Assembly: GCF_002930615.1 (NCBI RefSeq)
Contig: NZ_PSNX01000011.1
Span: 1 to 64,000 of the forward strand
Source: Caldimonas caldifontis
Lineage (GTDB): Bacteria > Pseudomonadota > Gammaproteobacteria > Burkholderiales > Burkholderiaceae_C
Length of the DNA: 64,000 nt
Direction of reading: 5' to 3'
Below the pieces are notes generated by a model that was not told the origin of the DNA, made no database searches, and saw nothing but the letters and a program-made list of their open reading frames with translations. Below are positions 16,207-25,029 of the stretch, piece after piece (position 1 is the first letter of the stretch; every line of letters starts with the position of its first letter). The translations under genes were made by a program, and so were the position numbers.

Positions 16207-18162
16207 TCAACGGTACAACAGTTGGGGCAGCCACAGGCCGATACCCGGGAAAACGTAGAGCAGCACGATCGCGATGATCTGGATCCCCATGAAGGGCAAC
16301 ATGCCCAGGAAGATCTGATTGAGCGTCACGTGCGGCGGCGCCACCCCCTTCAGGTAGAAGGCCGACATCGCCACTGGCGGGCTCAGGAAGGCCGTCTGCA
16401 GGTTCAGCGCCACGAGGAGCCCGAAGAAGAGCGGGTCGATGCCGAAGTTGTCCAGCAACGGGATGAAGATGGGCATGAAGATCACGATGATCTCGGTCCA
16501 CTCCAGCGGCCAGCCCAGCAGAAAGATCAGCACCTGGGACAGGATCAGGAACTGTGTGGGCGTGAGGTTCAGGCTCATCACCCAGTGCTCCACCAGCTCC
16601 TGCCCGCCCAGCAGGGCAAAGGCCGCCGAGAAGATGGCCGAGCCCACGAAGAGCCAGCACACCATGGCCGAGGTCTTGGCGGTCAGAAACACCGACTCCT
16701 TCACCACCCGCACGTTGAGCTGGCGGTAGGCGGCGGCCAGCAGGAAGCCCCCCAGGGCCCCCATCGCGGCCGCCTCGGTGGGCGTGGTCAGCCCGAAGAC
16801 GATCGAGCCCAGCACGGCGGCAATCAGCACCACCAGTGGGAAGAAGGAGGCCAGGAGCATCTTGAACACTTCCAGCCGCGCAAAGCTCAGGAACAGATAG
16901 AACAGCGTGACGACAGCACCCAGGATGGAGAACACCACCCACCACCAGGTGGGTGCCGGCCGCGTCGTCTCTGCCGTCACGGCCTCGCCCTGCGGTGCGC
17001 CGCCCGGCTCGGCCAGCGCGGGAGCCGCCGGCGCGGGTTCGTCTTCCTCGGCGCCAGGGGGTTCGCTCAGGGCCAGGGGCTCGGTGGGGGCCTCCTCATC
17101 GTCTTCCACGGGCGGCTCGGCCAGGCCCCCGGCCATCGAAGGCTCTGCCAAGCCGCTGGTCTGGGGCGCGCCGTCAGCAGCAAAGCTGATGGGCTCGATG
17201 TCGTATTCGGGCTCAGCAGCCACCGTCGTCACAGCGCGGTAGGTGCTCGTGGCAAGCAACAGGAAGAGCAAGCCCGGCATCAGCACGACACCGAGCTGCT
17301 TGAGCACGTGCGACAAGGGCACATCGGCATTGCGTTGCCCTTTCAAGGCCGACAACAGGCGCAGCAGGGCATGGTGGGTGCCGGTCTGCGCAAGACGCTG
17401 GTTATGCGGCGGCAGTTCCACACGACGTTGCGCCTCAGACAGCGGCGGCGCCCAATGTGGTTTGAGCTTGGCCATGATGATCACATAGACCACATACAGC
17501 CCGGCCAGCATCAGTCCCGGGAAAAAGGCGCCCGCATAGAGCTGAACCACCGACACCCCCGCCGTTGCCCCGTACAGGATCAGCAGCACCGACGGAGGAA
17601 TCAGGATGCCCAGACATCCACCGGCCGTGATCGAACCTGCGGCCATGGGAGTGCTGTAGCCGGCTCGCAGCATGGCCGGCAGCGCCAGCAGTCCCATGAG
17701 CGTCACGACGGCCCCCACGATGCCCGTGGCCGTGGCAAACACGGCACAGGTCACCAGCGTGGCCACGGCCAGTGAGCCGGGGATGCGCGCCATCGACAGG
17801 TGCAGGCTCTTGAAGAGCTTCTCGATCAGATTGGCACGCTCAACGAGATAGCCCATGAAGACGAAAAGCGGCACGGCAATGAGCACGTCGTTGGTCATGC
17901 TCTTGTAGGCCGCCTGCACCATCAGGTCGAGCGTGCGCGTGATGTCTCGGTCGTAGGCCAACCAGGTGAAGATCATGCCCATGCCCATCAGCGTGAACGC
18001 CGTGGGAAACCCCAGCATGATGGCCACCACCACCAGCGAGAGCATCAGCAGGCCCAGGTGCCCCTTGGTGATGGTCTCCACCCCCAGCAGCAGCCAGACG
18101 ATACCGACCACGACCAGGGCCATGATGCCCAGGCCAAACCGCAGTTCCGGACGGATCTTCAC
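16207..18162 (-). CDS. dctM: TRAP transporter large permease (DctM) with a long acidic insert
   Basis: A 651-residue multi-pass permease, the channel subunit of a tripartite periplasmic transporter. Family motifs are GSITAGGCLGILIPPSVLLILYG (about 176-198, summarised by its GG...IPPS core) and TTPTEAAAMGALGG (about 459-472). Typical DctM proteins are 425-450 residues. The excess is one insert at about 235-430, including extra helices (about 290-303 and 405-428) and an acidic Pro/Ala/Glu linker (about 315-400). The start overlaps the small permease stop by 4 bases. Confidence 0.9.
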   Translation of the reverse strand: MKIRPELRFGLGIMALVVVGIVWLLLGVETITKGHLGLLMLSLVVVAIMLGFPTAFTLMGMGMIFTWLAYDRDITRTLDLMVQAAYKSMTNDVLIAVPLFVFMGYLVERANLIEKLFKSLHLSMARIPGSLAVATLVTCAVFATATGIVGAVVTLMGLLALPAMLRAGYSTPMAAGSITAGGCLGILIPPSVLLILYGATAGVSVVQLYAGAFFPGLMLAGLYVVYVIIMAKLKPHWAPPLSEAQRRVELPPHNQRLAQTGTHHALLRLLSALKGQRNADVPLSHVLKQLGVVLMPGLLFLLLATSTYRAVTTVAAEPEYDIEPISFAADGAPQTSGLAEPSMAGGLAEPPVEDDEEAPTEPLALSEPPGAEEDEPAPAAPALAEPGGAPQGEAVTAETTRPAPTWWWVVFSILGAVVTLFYLFLSFARLEVFKMLLASFFPLVVLIAAVLGSIVFGLTTPTEAAAMGALGGFLLAAAYRQLNVRVVKESVFLTAKTSAMVCWLFVGSAIFSAAFALLGGQELVEHWVMSLNLTPTQFLILSQVLIFLLGWPLEWTEIIVIFMPIFIPLLDNFGIDPLFFGLLVALNLQTAFLSPPVAMSAFYLKGVAPPHVTLNQIFLGMLPFMGIQIIAIVLLYVFPGIGLWLPQLLYR

Positions 18163-18755
18163 GGCCGACCTCCTGCGGAAGCGCCGTGGTCATCGGCATG
18201 GACCATCTCCTTGAGCTTGTCGACATCGACCTCCTCGACATCGCGCTCGCGTGAGGGCCACTGGCCTTCACGCAGGCAGATGATGCAGCGAGCGATCTCG
18301 GCAAAGCCCTGCAGCAGCAGCGTGGCGCCGGCCAGGGGGATGACGAACTTGAAGGGATACAACGGCAGCGGTGTGGCCGAGAAGGTCTGCTCGCGGATGG
18401 CCAGCGATTCCTGGGCATAGGTCCAGCCTGCCCAGGTGAGCGCGATCACGCCAGGCAGGAAGAAGACGAAATAGAGCAGCAGGTCCACGCCCGCCTGGGC
18501 CCGCGGGCTGAAGAAACCGTAGAGCACGTCCCCGCGGACGTGGCCGTTCTTCGACAGCGTGTAGGCCCCCGCGAGCATGAACATGGTGCCGTAGAGCATG
18601 ATCTGGGCGTCGAAGACCCAGGCGTGCGGATTGTTCATCACGTAGCGGGAGAACACCTCCCAGCTGATCAGCAGGGTCAGTCCCACGGCGGCCCAGGCCG
18701 CAGCCTTGCCGATCCAGGTGGACACTGCGTCGATCGCGAGCAGCAGTTTTTGCAT
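18159..18755 (-). CDS. dctQ: TRAP transporter small permease (DctQ)
   Basis: A 198-residue four-helix membrane protein, the small integral subunit of the TRAP transporter. Hydrophobic segments lie near 12-35, 50-70, 90-112 and 135-160. A conserved Trp-rich region (NPHAWVFDAQIMLYGTMF) fits DctQ of the mannitol/chloroaromatic type. The ATG at 18755 is chosen because the 16 residues upstream are Pro-rich and overlap the intergenic hairpin region. It is encoded between the binding protein and the large permease. Confidence 0.88.
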   Translation of the reverse strand: MQKLLLAIDAVSTWIGKAAAWAAVGLTLLISWEVFSRYVMNNPHAWVFDAQIMLYGTMFMLAGAYTLSKNGHVRGDVLYGFFSPRAQAGVDLLLYFVFFLPGVIALTWAGWTYAQESLAIREQTFSATPLPLYPFKFVIPLAGATLLLQGFAEIARCIICLREGQWPSRERDVEEVDVDKLKEMVHADDHGASAGGRP

Positions 18756-18802
18756 GAGACGAAAGCAAAGTGGAGATGGGCCCGGAGGCGGCCGCATACA
18801 CA

Positions 18803-18834
18803 CACGCCACGCACCCCCGGGGGCGCGTGGCGTG
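18803..18834. other. Strong intercistronic hairpin between dctP and dctQ
   Basis: Ten-base arms CACGCCACGC (18803-18812) and GCGTGGCGTG (18825-18834) are perfect complements, with CCCCC and GGGGG inside them. It lies 20 bases after the binding-protein stop and has no T-run. Such hairpins commonly protect upstream mRNA from 3' decay and partly block read-through, giving more binding protein than permease. That role is inferred from position. Confidence 0.65.
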
Positions 18835-18854
18835 CATGAGGTGGCGTCGGCGAC

Positions 18855-19985
18855 TCAGGTCTTCTTGGGTGCGAAGTAGTGGTTGTAGGCCATCCGGTAG
18901 TCGACCATCGTGTCGAACTGCCAGCGCCCGGCACGCTGAGCGAACGTCCGCATGGAATCCATCACCTTCTTGAACATCGGATTCTCGGCCGACTTCTTCG
19001 CCGTGACCTTGTCCCAGGAAGCCAACTGCGCGCGCAGGATGGCATCCGGCGTTTTGTAGAAGCGCACCCCCTGCTTGCTCTGCATCTCCAGGTAATCTGT
19101 GGAGTTGCGATCGGCGGCCTTCCAGCTCATATCGGCCGAGGCAGCCTGCACGGCGTAGTCGATCACCGATTTCAGTTCGCCAGGCAAGGCGTTGTATTTG
19201 GTCTTGTTGAACAGGATCTCGAACTGCTCGCTGCTCTGGTGGAAGCTTTGCAGCATGCAAACCTTGGTGACGTCCGGGAAGCCCAGCACCCGGTCGCTGG
19301 AGGCATTGTTGAACTCGGCCGCATCGAGCAGGCCGCGGTCCAGCGCCGGCACGATTTCCCCACCAGGCAGCGGGTTCACCGCCAGGCCCAGGTCAGTGAA
19401 GATGTCCACCGCCAGACCCACGGTCCGGTATTTCAGGCCCTTGAGATCCTGCACCCGGGCCACCGGCTTCTTGAACCAACCCAGAGGCTGTGTGGGCATG
19501 GGGCCATAGAGGAAGGACTGCACGTCCAGGTTCAGACCCTTGTAAATCTCGTCCAGCAGTTCCTTGCCGCCGCCGTAGTAGTGCCAGGCCAGCACCATGT
19601 TGGCGTCCATGCCGAAGGCCGGGCCCGAGCCCCAGAGCGCCACCGCCTGGTTCTTGCCGTACCAGTAGGCGACCACGCCGTGGCCGCCGTCGAGCGTGCC
19701 CTTGGCCACCGCATCGAGCAGCTGGAAGGCCGGCACGACGGAGCCCGCCGGCAGCACCTCGATCTTCAGGCGGTTGCCCGCCATGTCGTTGACCTTCTTG
19801 GCGAAGTCGTTTGCGTACTCGTGGAAGATGTCCTTGGCCGGCCAGGTGCTCTGGAAGCGCATGGACACGGTCTGAGCCGTCGACACCATCGGGAAGGCGG
19901 CGGCGCCGGCGCCCACGGCACCGGCCGCGGCAGTCTTGAGGAAACGGCGCCGCTGAGGCGCCTTCTGGGGTTTGGTCTCGCTCAC
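18855..19985 (-). CDS. dctP: TRAP transporter periplasmic solute-binding protein, Tat-exported
   Basis: A 376-residue binding protein of the FcbT1/TakP-like group (COG4663). Members bind 2-oxo acids, lactate or chloroaromatic acids. The N-terminus has a twin-arginine signal, RRRFLKTAAAGAVGAGAAAF, which predicts folded export, with cleavage after STAQT near residue 37. The mature part begins MRFQSTWPAKDIF, and GLKYRTVGLAVDIF contains the conserved ligand Arg region. The start is a GTG at 19985 with a strong AAGGAG 6 bases upstream. It is the first gene of dctP-dctQ-dctM-isomerase-rhodanese. The ligand is not determined. Confidence 0.92.
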   Translation of the reverse strand: MSETKPQKAPQRRRFLKTAAAGAVGAGAAAFPMVSTAQTVSMRFQSTWPAKDIFHEYANDFAKKVNDMAGNRLKIEVLPAGSVVPAFQLLDAVAKGTLDGGHGVVAYWYGKNQAVALWGSGPAFGMDANMVLAWHYYGGGKELLDEIYKGLNLDVQSFLYGPMPTQPLGWFKKPVARVQDLKGLKYRTVGLAVDIFTDLGLAVNPLPGGEIVPALDRGLLDAAEFNNASSDRVLGFPDVTKVCMLQSFHQSSEQFEILFNKTKYNALPGELKSVIDYAVQAASADMSWKAADRNSTDYLEMQSKQGVRFYKTPDAILRAQLASWDKVTAKKSAENPMFKKVMDSMRTFAQRAGRWQFDTMVDYRMAYNHYFAPKKT

Positions 19986-20199
19986 ATCGGTCTCCTTGTG
20001 TGGTGCATGTTCCGGAGCAGTCCCAGAGGTCTGCGCCTCCGTGGACTCAACGATGCTAGGCAGGAGCGCGCCAGGGCGGGCTAGCACAAACCCGCGTCCG
20101 GCCTCGCGCCAGCCTGGAAAGGTGCGCTGCGCGCGCAGCGTGACCCCGCAAGCTGAACGCGATCTGAATGCCGCACCCGCCCCCGCGTCAGAGCGATCG

Positions 20200-21669
20200 C
20201 TACTTGCGCCAGAAGGACGGTGTGAAGAGGACGATGAACGTGAGCATTTCCAGCCGCCCCAGCAGCATGGCGACGGTGCAGACCCAGGTCTGGAAGTCGG
20301 TGAGCCCGGCAAAGTTGCCAGCAGGGCCGACGCTGCCGAGTCCAGGACCCATGTTGTTCACGCTGGCCACCACGGCCGTGAAGGCCGTCACGACGTCCAG
20401 GTCGGTCGCCAGCAGCACCATGGTCAGACCGATGATGGTGGCGCCGTACACCAGCATGAACCCCAGGACCGCGAAGATCGTGTTGTTGTCCACCGTGGCG
20501 CCGCCGAGCTTCACGGGGTTCACGGCCCTGGGGTGGACGAGCCGCGCCATCTCCCGGCGAGCCTGCTTGATCAGGATGATGACCCGCACCATCTTGATCC
20601 CCGCCCCGGTGGAGCCGGCGCTCGTGGACAGCCCCGACAGCATCAGCATCAGCACCGGTGCAAAGATGGGCCACTGGGCGTAGTCGGTGTTGGCGTAGCC
20701 GGTGGTCGTGGCGATCGAGACCACGTTGAAGAAGGCCATGCGCAAAGCGTGCAGCGGATCCTCGTAGGTGCCCTTGAGCCACAGCAGCACCGCCACCACC
20801 AGGGAAGCGATCACCAGCAGACCCACCGTGGCGCGGCTCTCAGTGTCCGACCACAAGCGGCTCCAACTGCGCTTGCGCACCGCCACGAAATACATCGCGA
20901 AGTTGCAGGCGGCCACCATCATGAAGAACACGCAGACCCACTCGGCCAGCGGCGAGTCGAACTGCCCGAAACTCGCGTCATACGACGAAAGCCCCCCCAG
21001 GCTGACGGTGGTGAACATGTGGACCCATGCGTCATACCAGCTCATGCCCGCCAGACGATAGGCGAGCACGCACAGCAGCGACAGCACGCAATAGATGCTC
21101 CACAAACCCTTGGCCGTCTCGGTGATGCGCGGCGTGAGCTTGGTGTCCTTCATCGGGCCGGCCGCCTCGGCCCGGAAGAGTTGGCTGCCGCCCATGCCCA
21201 GCATGGGCAGGATGGCCACGGCGAGCACCAGGATGCCCATGCCACCCATCCACTGCATGAAGCATCGCCACAGGTTGATCGACGGCGGCAGCAGGTCCAG
21301 GCCCGTCAGCACCGTGGCCCCCGTGGTGGTGAGGCCCGACATGGCCTCGAAGTAGGCGTCCGTGAACGACAACTCGCTGCCTTCCTGCCTGAAATAGACC
21401 ATCAGGGGCACGCTGGCAAACAGAGGCAGCACCGTCCAGACCAGGGCCACCAGCATGATGCCGTCGCGCGGCTGAAGCTCGCGCCGGTGACGGCGGGCCA
21501 GCAAGCGCATGACGGCCCCTGAAGCGAACGTCAGGGCCATGCCCACATGCCATGAACTCAGCGCGGCGTCCTGCCCGAACCACGCCACCCCGAGCGGAAC
21601 AGCCATGGTGAGGGCAAAGAACATCACGATCATGCCCAGGATCGAGAAGACGGGCAGGATGGATTGCAT
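20200..21669 (-). CDS. trkH: Trk potassium uptake system membrane subunit
   Basis: A 489-residue integral membrane protein of the TrkH/KtrB superfamily, the K+-translocating subunit. Selectivity-filter loops are visible, including MSGLTTTGATVL in the first repeat, VSLGGLSSYDASFG in the second, STSAGSTGAGIKM in the third and NNMGPGLGSVGPAGNFAG in the fourth. The start is the ATG at 21669. It lies 13 bases after trkA, in the same operon. The 214-base gap downstream, at 19986-20199, contains a 16-base GC palindrome at 20125-20140 but no clear terminator. Confidence 0.95.
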   Translation of the reverse strand: MQSILPVFSILGMIVMFFALTMAVPLGVAWFGQDAALSSWHVGMALTFASGAVMRLLARRHRRELQPRDGIMLVALVWTVLPLFASVPLMVYFRQEGSELSFTDAYFEAMSGLTTTGATVLTGLDLLPPSINLWRCFMQWMGGMGILVLAVAILPMLGMGGSQLFRAEAAGPMKDTKLTPRITETAKGLWSIYCVLSLLCVLAYRLAGMSWYDAWVHMFTTVSLGGLSSYDASFGQFDSPLAEWVCVFFMMVAACNFAMYFVAVRKRSWSRLWSDTESRATVGLLVIASLVVAVLLWLKGTYEDPLHALRMAFFNVVSIATTTGYANTDYAQWPIFAPVLMLMLSGLSTSAGSTGAGIKMVRVIILIKQARREMARLVHPRAVNPVKLGGATVDNNTIFAVLGFMLVYGATIIGLTMVLLATDLDVVTAFTAVVASVNNMGPGLGSVGPAGNFAGLTDFQTWVCTVAMLLGRLEMLTFIVLFTPSFWRK

Positions 21670-21682
21670 GGGCAAGGGGGCG

Positions 21683-23125
21683 TCAGAAGAAGGTGGCGCT
21701 GACCTGCAGGAGCTTCTCCACGTCACGCACCATGCGCTTGCGCGGCAGGAAGACGATGACGTGGTCATTGGCCTCGATCACCGTGTCGTGGTGCGCAATG
21801 ATGACCTGGGCGGATTTCAGGGCCTGTTCCCGCTGCAGGTCGTCTGCCCCATTCTCCGGAAGGCCGCGCACGATGGCACCGATCTGCGCGCCGGGCGGCA
21901 GCGTCAGTTCACCGATCGGACGCCCCACCACCTTGGAGGTCTTGGCATCGCCCCGGACCACCGCCTCCAGGGCCTCGGCCGCCCCACGTCGAAGCGAATG
22001 CACGGCCTCGACGTCGCCGCGGCGCACGTAGGCGAGCAGCTCGCCGATCACCGTCTGAGCCGGCGACAGGGCGATGTCGATCTGCGAGCCCTGCATCAGG
22101 TCCGCGTAGGCCTTGCGGTTGATGAGCGCCAGCACCCGCTTGGCGCCCATGCGCTTGGCCAGCAGGCAGGCCATGATGTTGTCCTCGTCGTCGCTGGTGA
22201 GGCCCAGGAAAAGATCCATGTCGTGGATGTTCTCGCCTTCCAGCAGCTCCTCGTCGGTCGAGTCCCCCTTGAGGATGAGGGTGTCAGCCGGCAGCTGTGA
22301 GGCCAGGTACTCGCAACGACCTGCGTCATGCTCGATGATCTTGACCCGGTATTCGCCCTTGAGCTCCCGCGCCAGGCGCAAGCCCACACGCCCGCCCCCG
22401 GCAATCATCACCCGCTTCACCGGACGGTCACGCCGGCGCAGCGCCTCCAGCACGGTGCGGATGTGCCGGGTGGCCGCCAGCACGAAGACTTCGTCGCCCG
22501 GCTCGATGCGCGTGATGCCATCGCAGGCGATCGCCTGGTCGGGTCCTTCGGGGTCTGGTCGGTAGATGGACACGATGCGCATGTCCACGTCAGGCACGAG
22601 ACTCGGCAGCTCGGAAATGGTGTGACGCACCAGCGGCGCACCGGCCACGGCCCGCACCGCAATCAGGCTCACCAGCCCTTGCGCGAACTCCAGCACCTGC
22701 AATGCTTCAGGGTAGGCAATGAGCTGGCGCACGTAGCGCGTCACCGACGCTTCGGGACAGATCACCCGATTCACGGCAAACCCGGACTTCTCCATCAGCG
22801 GCGAGCCGTCGGGGAACTCCGGGGAACGCAGCCGGGCGATCGTGGTGGGAATGTTGAAGACGTCGTGCGCGATCTTGCAGGTGACGAGGTTGGTTTCGTC
22901 CATCGGCGCGCAGGCGATCATCATGTCGGCGTCCTGCGCCCCGGCCTCCTGCAGCACCGAAGGCTGGATGCCGTTACCGACCACACCGCGCAGGTCGAAT
23001 CGGTCCTGCAGCTCGCGCAGACGCTGGGGGTTGGTGTCGATGACCGTGATGTCGTTCTTCTCCGACACCAGGCTCTCCGCCACACTTTCGCCCACCCGGC
23101 CGGCGCCGAGGATGATGATGTTCAT
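21683..23125 (-). CDS. trkA: Trk system potassium transporter, NAD-binding subunit
   Basis: A 480-residue cytoplasmic gating subunit made of two RCK halves. Rossmann dinucleotide motifs occur at residues 7-12 (GAGRVG) and 243-248 (GGGRVG), each followed by a conserved acidic residue, and a TrkA-C domain ends each half. It binds TrkH and controls K+ flux in response to NAD(H) or ATP. Length is normal. It precedes trkH by 13 bases, and both genes appear intact. Confidence 0.96.
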   Translation of the reverse strand: MNIIILGAGRVGESVAESLVSEKNDITVIDTNPQRLRELQDRFDLRGVVGNGIQPSVLQEAGAQDADMMIACAPMDETNLVTCKIAHDVFNIPTTIARLRSPEFPDGSPLMEKSGFAVNRVICPEASVTRYVRQLIAYPEALQVLEFAQGLVSLIAVRAVAGAPLVRHTISELPSLVPDVDMRIVSIYRPDPEGPDQAIACDGITRIEPGDEVFVLAATRHIRTVLEALRRRDRPVKRVMIAGGGRVGLRLARELKGEYRVKIIEHDAGRCEYLASQLPADTLILKGDSTDEELLEGENIHDMDLFLGLTSDDEDNIMACLLAKRMGAKRVLALINRKAYADLMQGSQIDIALSPAQTVIGELLAYVRRGDVEAVHSLRRGAAEALEAVVRGDAKTSKVVGRPIGELTLPPGAQIGAIVRGLPENGADDLQREQALKSAQVIIAHHDTVIEANDHVIVFLPRKRMVRDVEKLLQVSATFF

Positions 23126-23197
23126 GGGGCGCGATTATGCGCAGATGTTGCGGCGCAGCAAACCCTCGGGCATGCCCACCCCCTTGGCTTCACCGGA

Positions 23198-24328
23198 TCA
23201 CCCCAGGGCGCGGCCGATCAGGATGCGCTGCACATCGGAGGTGCCCTCGTAGATCTGGCACACCCTCACGTCGCGGTAGATGCGCTCGACCGGGAAATCG
23301 CTGACATAGCCATAGCCACCGTGCACCTGGATGGCGTCCGAGCAGACCCGCTCGGCCATCTCGCTGGCGAAGAGCTTGGCCATGGCCGCCTCCTTCAGGC
23401 AGGGCACACCCGCGTCCTTCAGGCTGGCCGCATGATGGATCATCTGGCGCGCCACCTCGATCTGCATGGCCATGTCGGCCAGGCGGAACTGCACGGCCTG
23501 GTGGTTGAAGATGGGCTGCCCGAAAGCGACACGCTCCTTGCTGTAGGCCAGGGCTGCCTCGAAGGCCGCACGCGCCATGCCCAGGCTTTGCGCCGCAATG
23601 CCGATGCGCCCACCCTCCAGCCCCGACAGCGCAATCTTCAGGCCCATGCCCTCCTCGCCCAGCCGGTTCGCCACGGGCACGCGACAGTCCTCGAAGAGGA
23701 TCTGGGCCGTGTCGCTGCTGTGCTGGCCCATCTTCTCTTCCAGCCGCGCCATTGTGTAGCCCGGCGTGGCCGTGGGCACAAGAAAGGCGCTGATGCCCTT
23801 CTTGCCTGCGGCCTTGTCGGTCACCGCCATCACGATGGCCACGTCGCCGTGCTTGCCACTGGTGATGAACTGCTTCACCCCGTTGAGCACGTAGTGGTCA
23901 CCGTCACGCACGGCCGTGGTCTTCAGGCCCCCGGCCTCGCTGCCCACATGCGGCTCGGTCAGGCAGAAGGCGCCGAGCATGTCGCCGCGCGCCAGGGGCT
24001 TGAGGTAGCGCTGCTTCTGGTCCTCGTTGCCATAGGCCATGAGGATGGAGCAGACCGGGCAGTTGTTGACGCTCACCACGGTGCTGGTGCCACCGTCGCC
24101 GGCGGCGATCTCTTCGAGGATCACGGCCAGGGCGAGATAGTCCAGCCCGGCGCCGTCGTACTCGGCCGGCACCGCCACCCCGTAGCAGCCCAGCGCCGCC
24201 AGGCCCTTCAGCTCGTCGGCCGGAAAGTGGTGCTCCTTGTCCCAGCGCGCCGCGTGGGGCGCGATGTGGTCCTGCACATAGGCGCGCACGGCGTCCTGCA
24301 CCGCACGGTGGTCTTCGCTCAGCAGCAT
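23198..24328 (-). CDS. Acyl-CoA dehydrogenase (short/branched-chain type)
   Basis: A 376-residue FAD-dependent acyl-CoA dehydrogenase. It has the FAD-binding segment AFCLTEPHVGSEAGG, the ITSG motif near 165, and the C-terminal IYEGTSDVQR, whose Glu is the usual catalytic base of short- and medium-chain enzymes. This differs from the isovaleryl-CoA dehydrogenase at 28798. The start at 24328 (MLLSEDHRAV) matches family N-termini; a longer frame to 24400 would overlap the SDR gene by 50 bases. It is probably co-transcribed with the SDR and thiolase genes. Substrate chain length is not established. Confidence 0.88.
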   Translation of the reverse strand: MLLSEDHRAVQDAVRAYVQDHIAPHAARWDKEHHFPADELKGLAALGCYGVAVPAEYDGAGLDYLALAVILEEIAAGDGGTSTVVSVNNCPVCSILMAYGNEDQKQRYLKPLARGDMLGAFCLTEPHVGSEAGGLKTTAVRDGDHYVLNGVKQFITSGKHGDVAIVMAVTDKAAGKKGISAFLVPTATPGYTMARLEEKMGQHSSDTAQILFEDCRVPVANRLGEEGMGLKIALSGLEGGRIGIAAQSLGMARAAFEAALAYSKERVAFGQPIFNHQAVQFRLADMAMQIEVARQMIHHAASLKDAGVPCLKEAAMAKLFASEMAERVCSDAIQVHGGYGYVSDFPVERIYRDVRVCQIYEGTSDVQRILIGRALG

Positions 24329-24350
24329 GATGTCGACAGGCGTGTGCGGC

Positions 24351-25019
24351 TCACCAGGCGATGGGCGAGCCGTCGTGGTTGAGGAAATGCCCGTTGTCAT
24401 CGGGCGTCAGGCGGGCCAGCAGCCGGCGCAGGTCGGCCACGCTGCGCTCGGGCGGGAGGCTGGCGTTGGGGCCACCCATGTCGGTCTGCACCCAGCCCGG
24501 GTGCACCGCCACGCAAGTGATGCCGCGTGGCCCCAGCGTCAGGGCCGCATCGCGCAGCACCGAGTTCACCGCGGCCTTCGAGGCCCGGTAGAGCCAGCCG
24601 GTGGTCGAACTGCGCTGGCCGATCGAACCCATCATCGACGACAGCACCATCAGCTTCGCGCCCGCAGCAAGCGTGGCTTCGATCTGCGGCAGCACGCGCA
24701 TGGGGCCCAGCACATTGGTGCGCATCACCGTGTCAAAGTCGTCCTGGGTGGGCGACTCCAGCCCCTGGGTGCGCGGGCCATAGACCCCCGCATTCAGGAC
24801 GACGGCATCGAAGCGCTCGCCATCGAGCCGCCAGCCCAGGCCGGCCACACTGGCGGCATCGAGCAGGTCCAGCGGCAAGGCCTCGCAGCCCAGGGCACGC
24901 AGGGCCGACAGGCCCGCCTCGCTGCGTGCCGTGGCCACGACGCGGGCGCCCGCCGTGCGGAACTGGCGGGCGAACTCCAGCCCCAGCCCACGCGATGCCC
25001 CGATCACCAGGACCTGCAT
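24351..25019 (-). CDS. Short-chain dehydrogenase/reductase
   Basis: A 222-residue classical SDR. The cofactor motif is GASRGLGLEF near residues 7-16, NAGVYGP lies near 76-82, and the catalytic Ser and the YRASK motif (YxxxK) are near 128-148. The ATG at 25019 follows an in-frame GTG, either of which could start translation. It lies 10 bases after the thiolase gene and 22 bases before the acyl-CoA dehydrogenase, which suggests a role in acyl-CoA or hydroxyacyl metabolism. The substrate is unknown. Confidence 0.85.
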   Translation of the reverse strand: MQVLVIGASRGLGLEFARQFRTAGARVVATARSEAGLSALRALGCEALPLDLLDAASVAGLGWRLDGERFDAVVLNAGVYGPRTQGLESPTQDDFDTVMRTNVLGPMRVLPQIEATLAAGAKLMVLSSMMGSIGQRSSTTGWLYRASKAAVNSVLRDAALTLGPRGITCVAVHPGWVQTDMGGPNASLPPERSVADLRRLLARLTPDDNGHFLNHDGSPIAW

Positions 25020-25029
25020 CACATCCGCC

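Noticed and set aside
20125-20140. 16-base GC palindrome between trkH and dctP as an operator or terminator
   Set aside because: It is made almost wholly of alternating GC, has no T-run and no second copy, so chance is a sufficient explanation.
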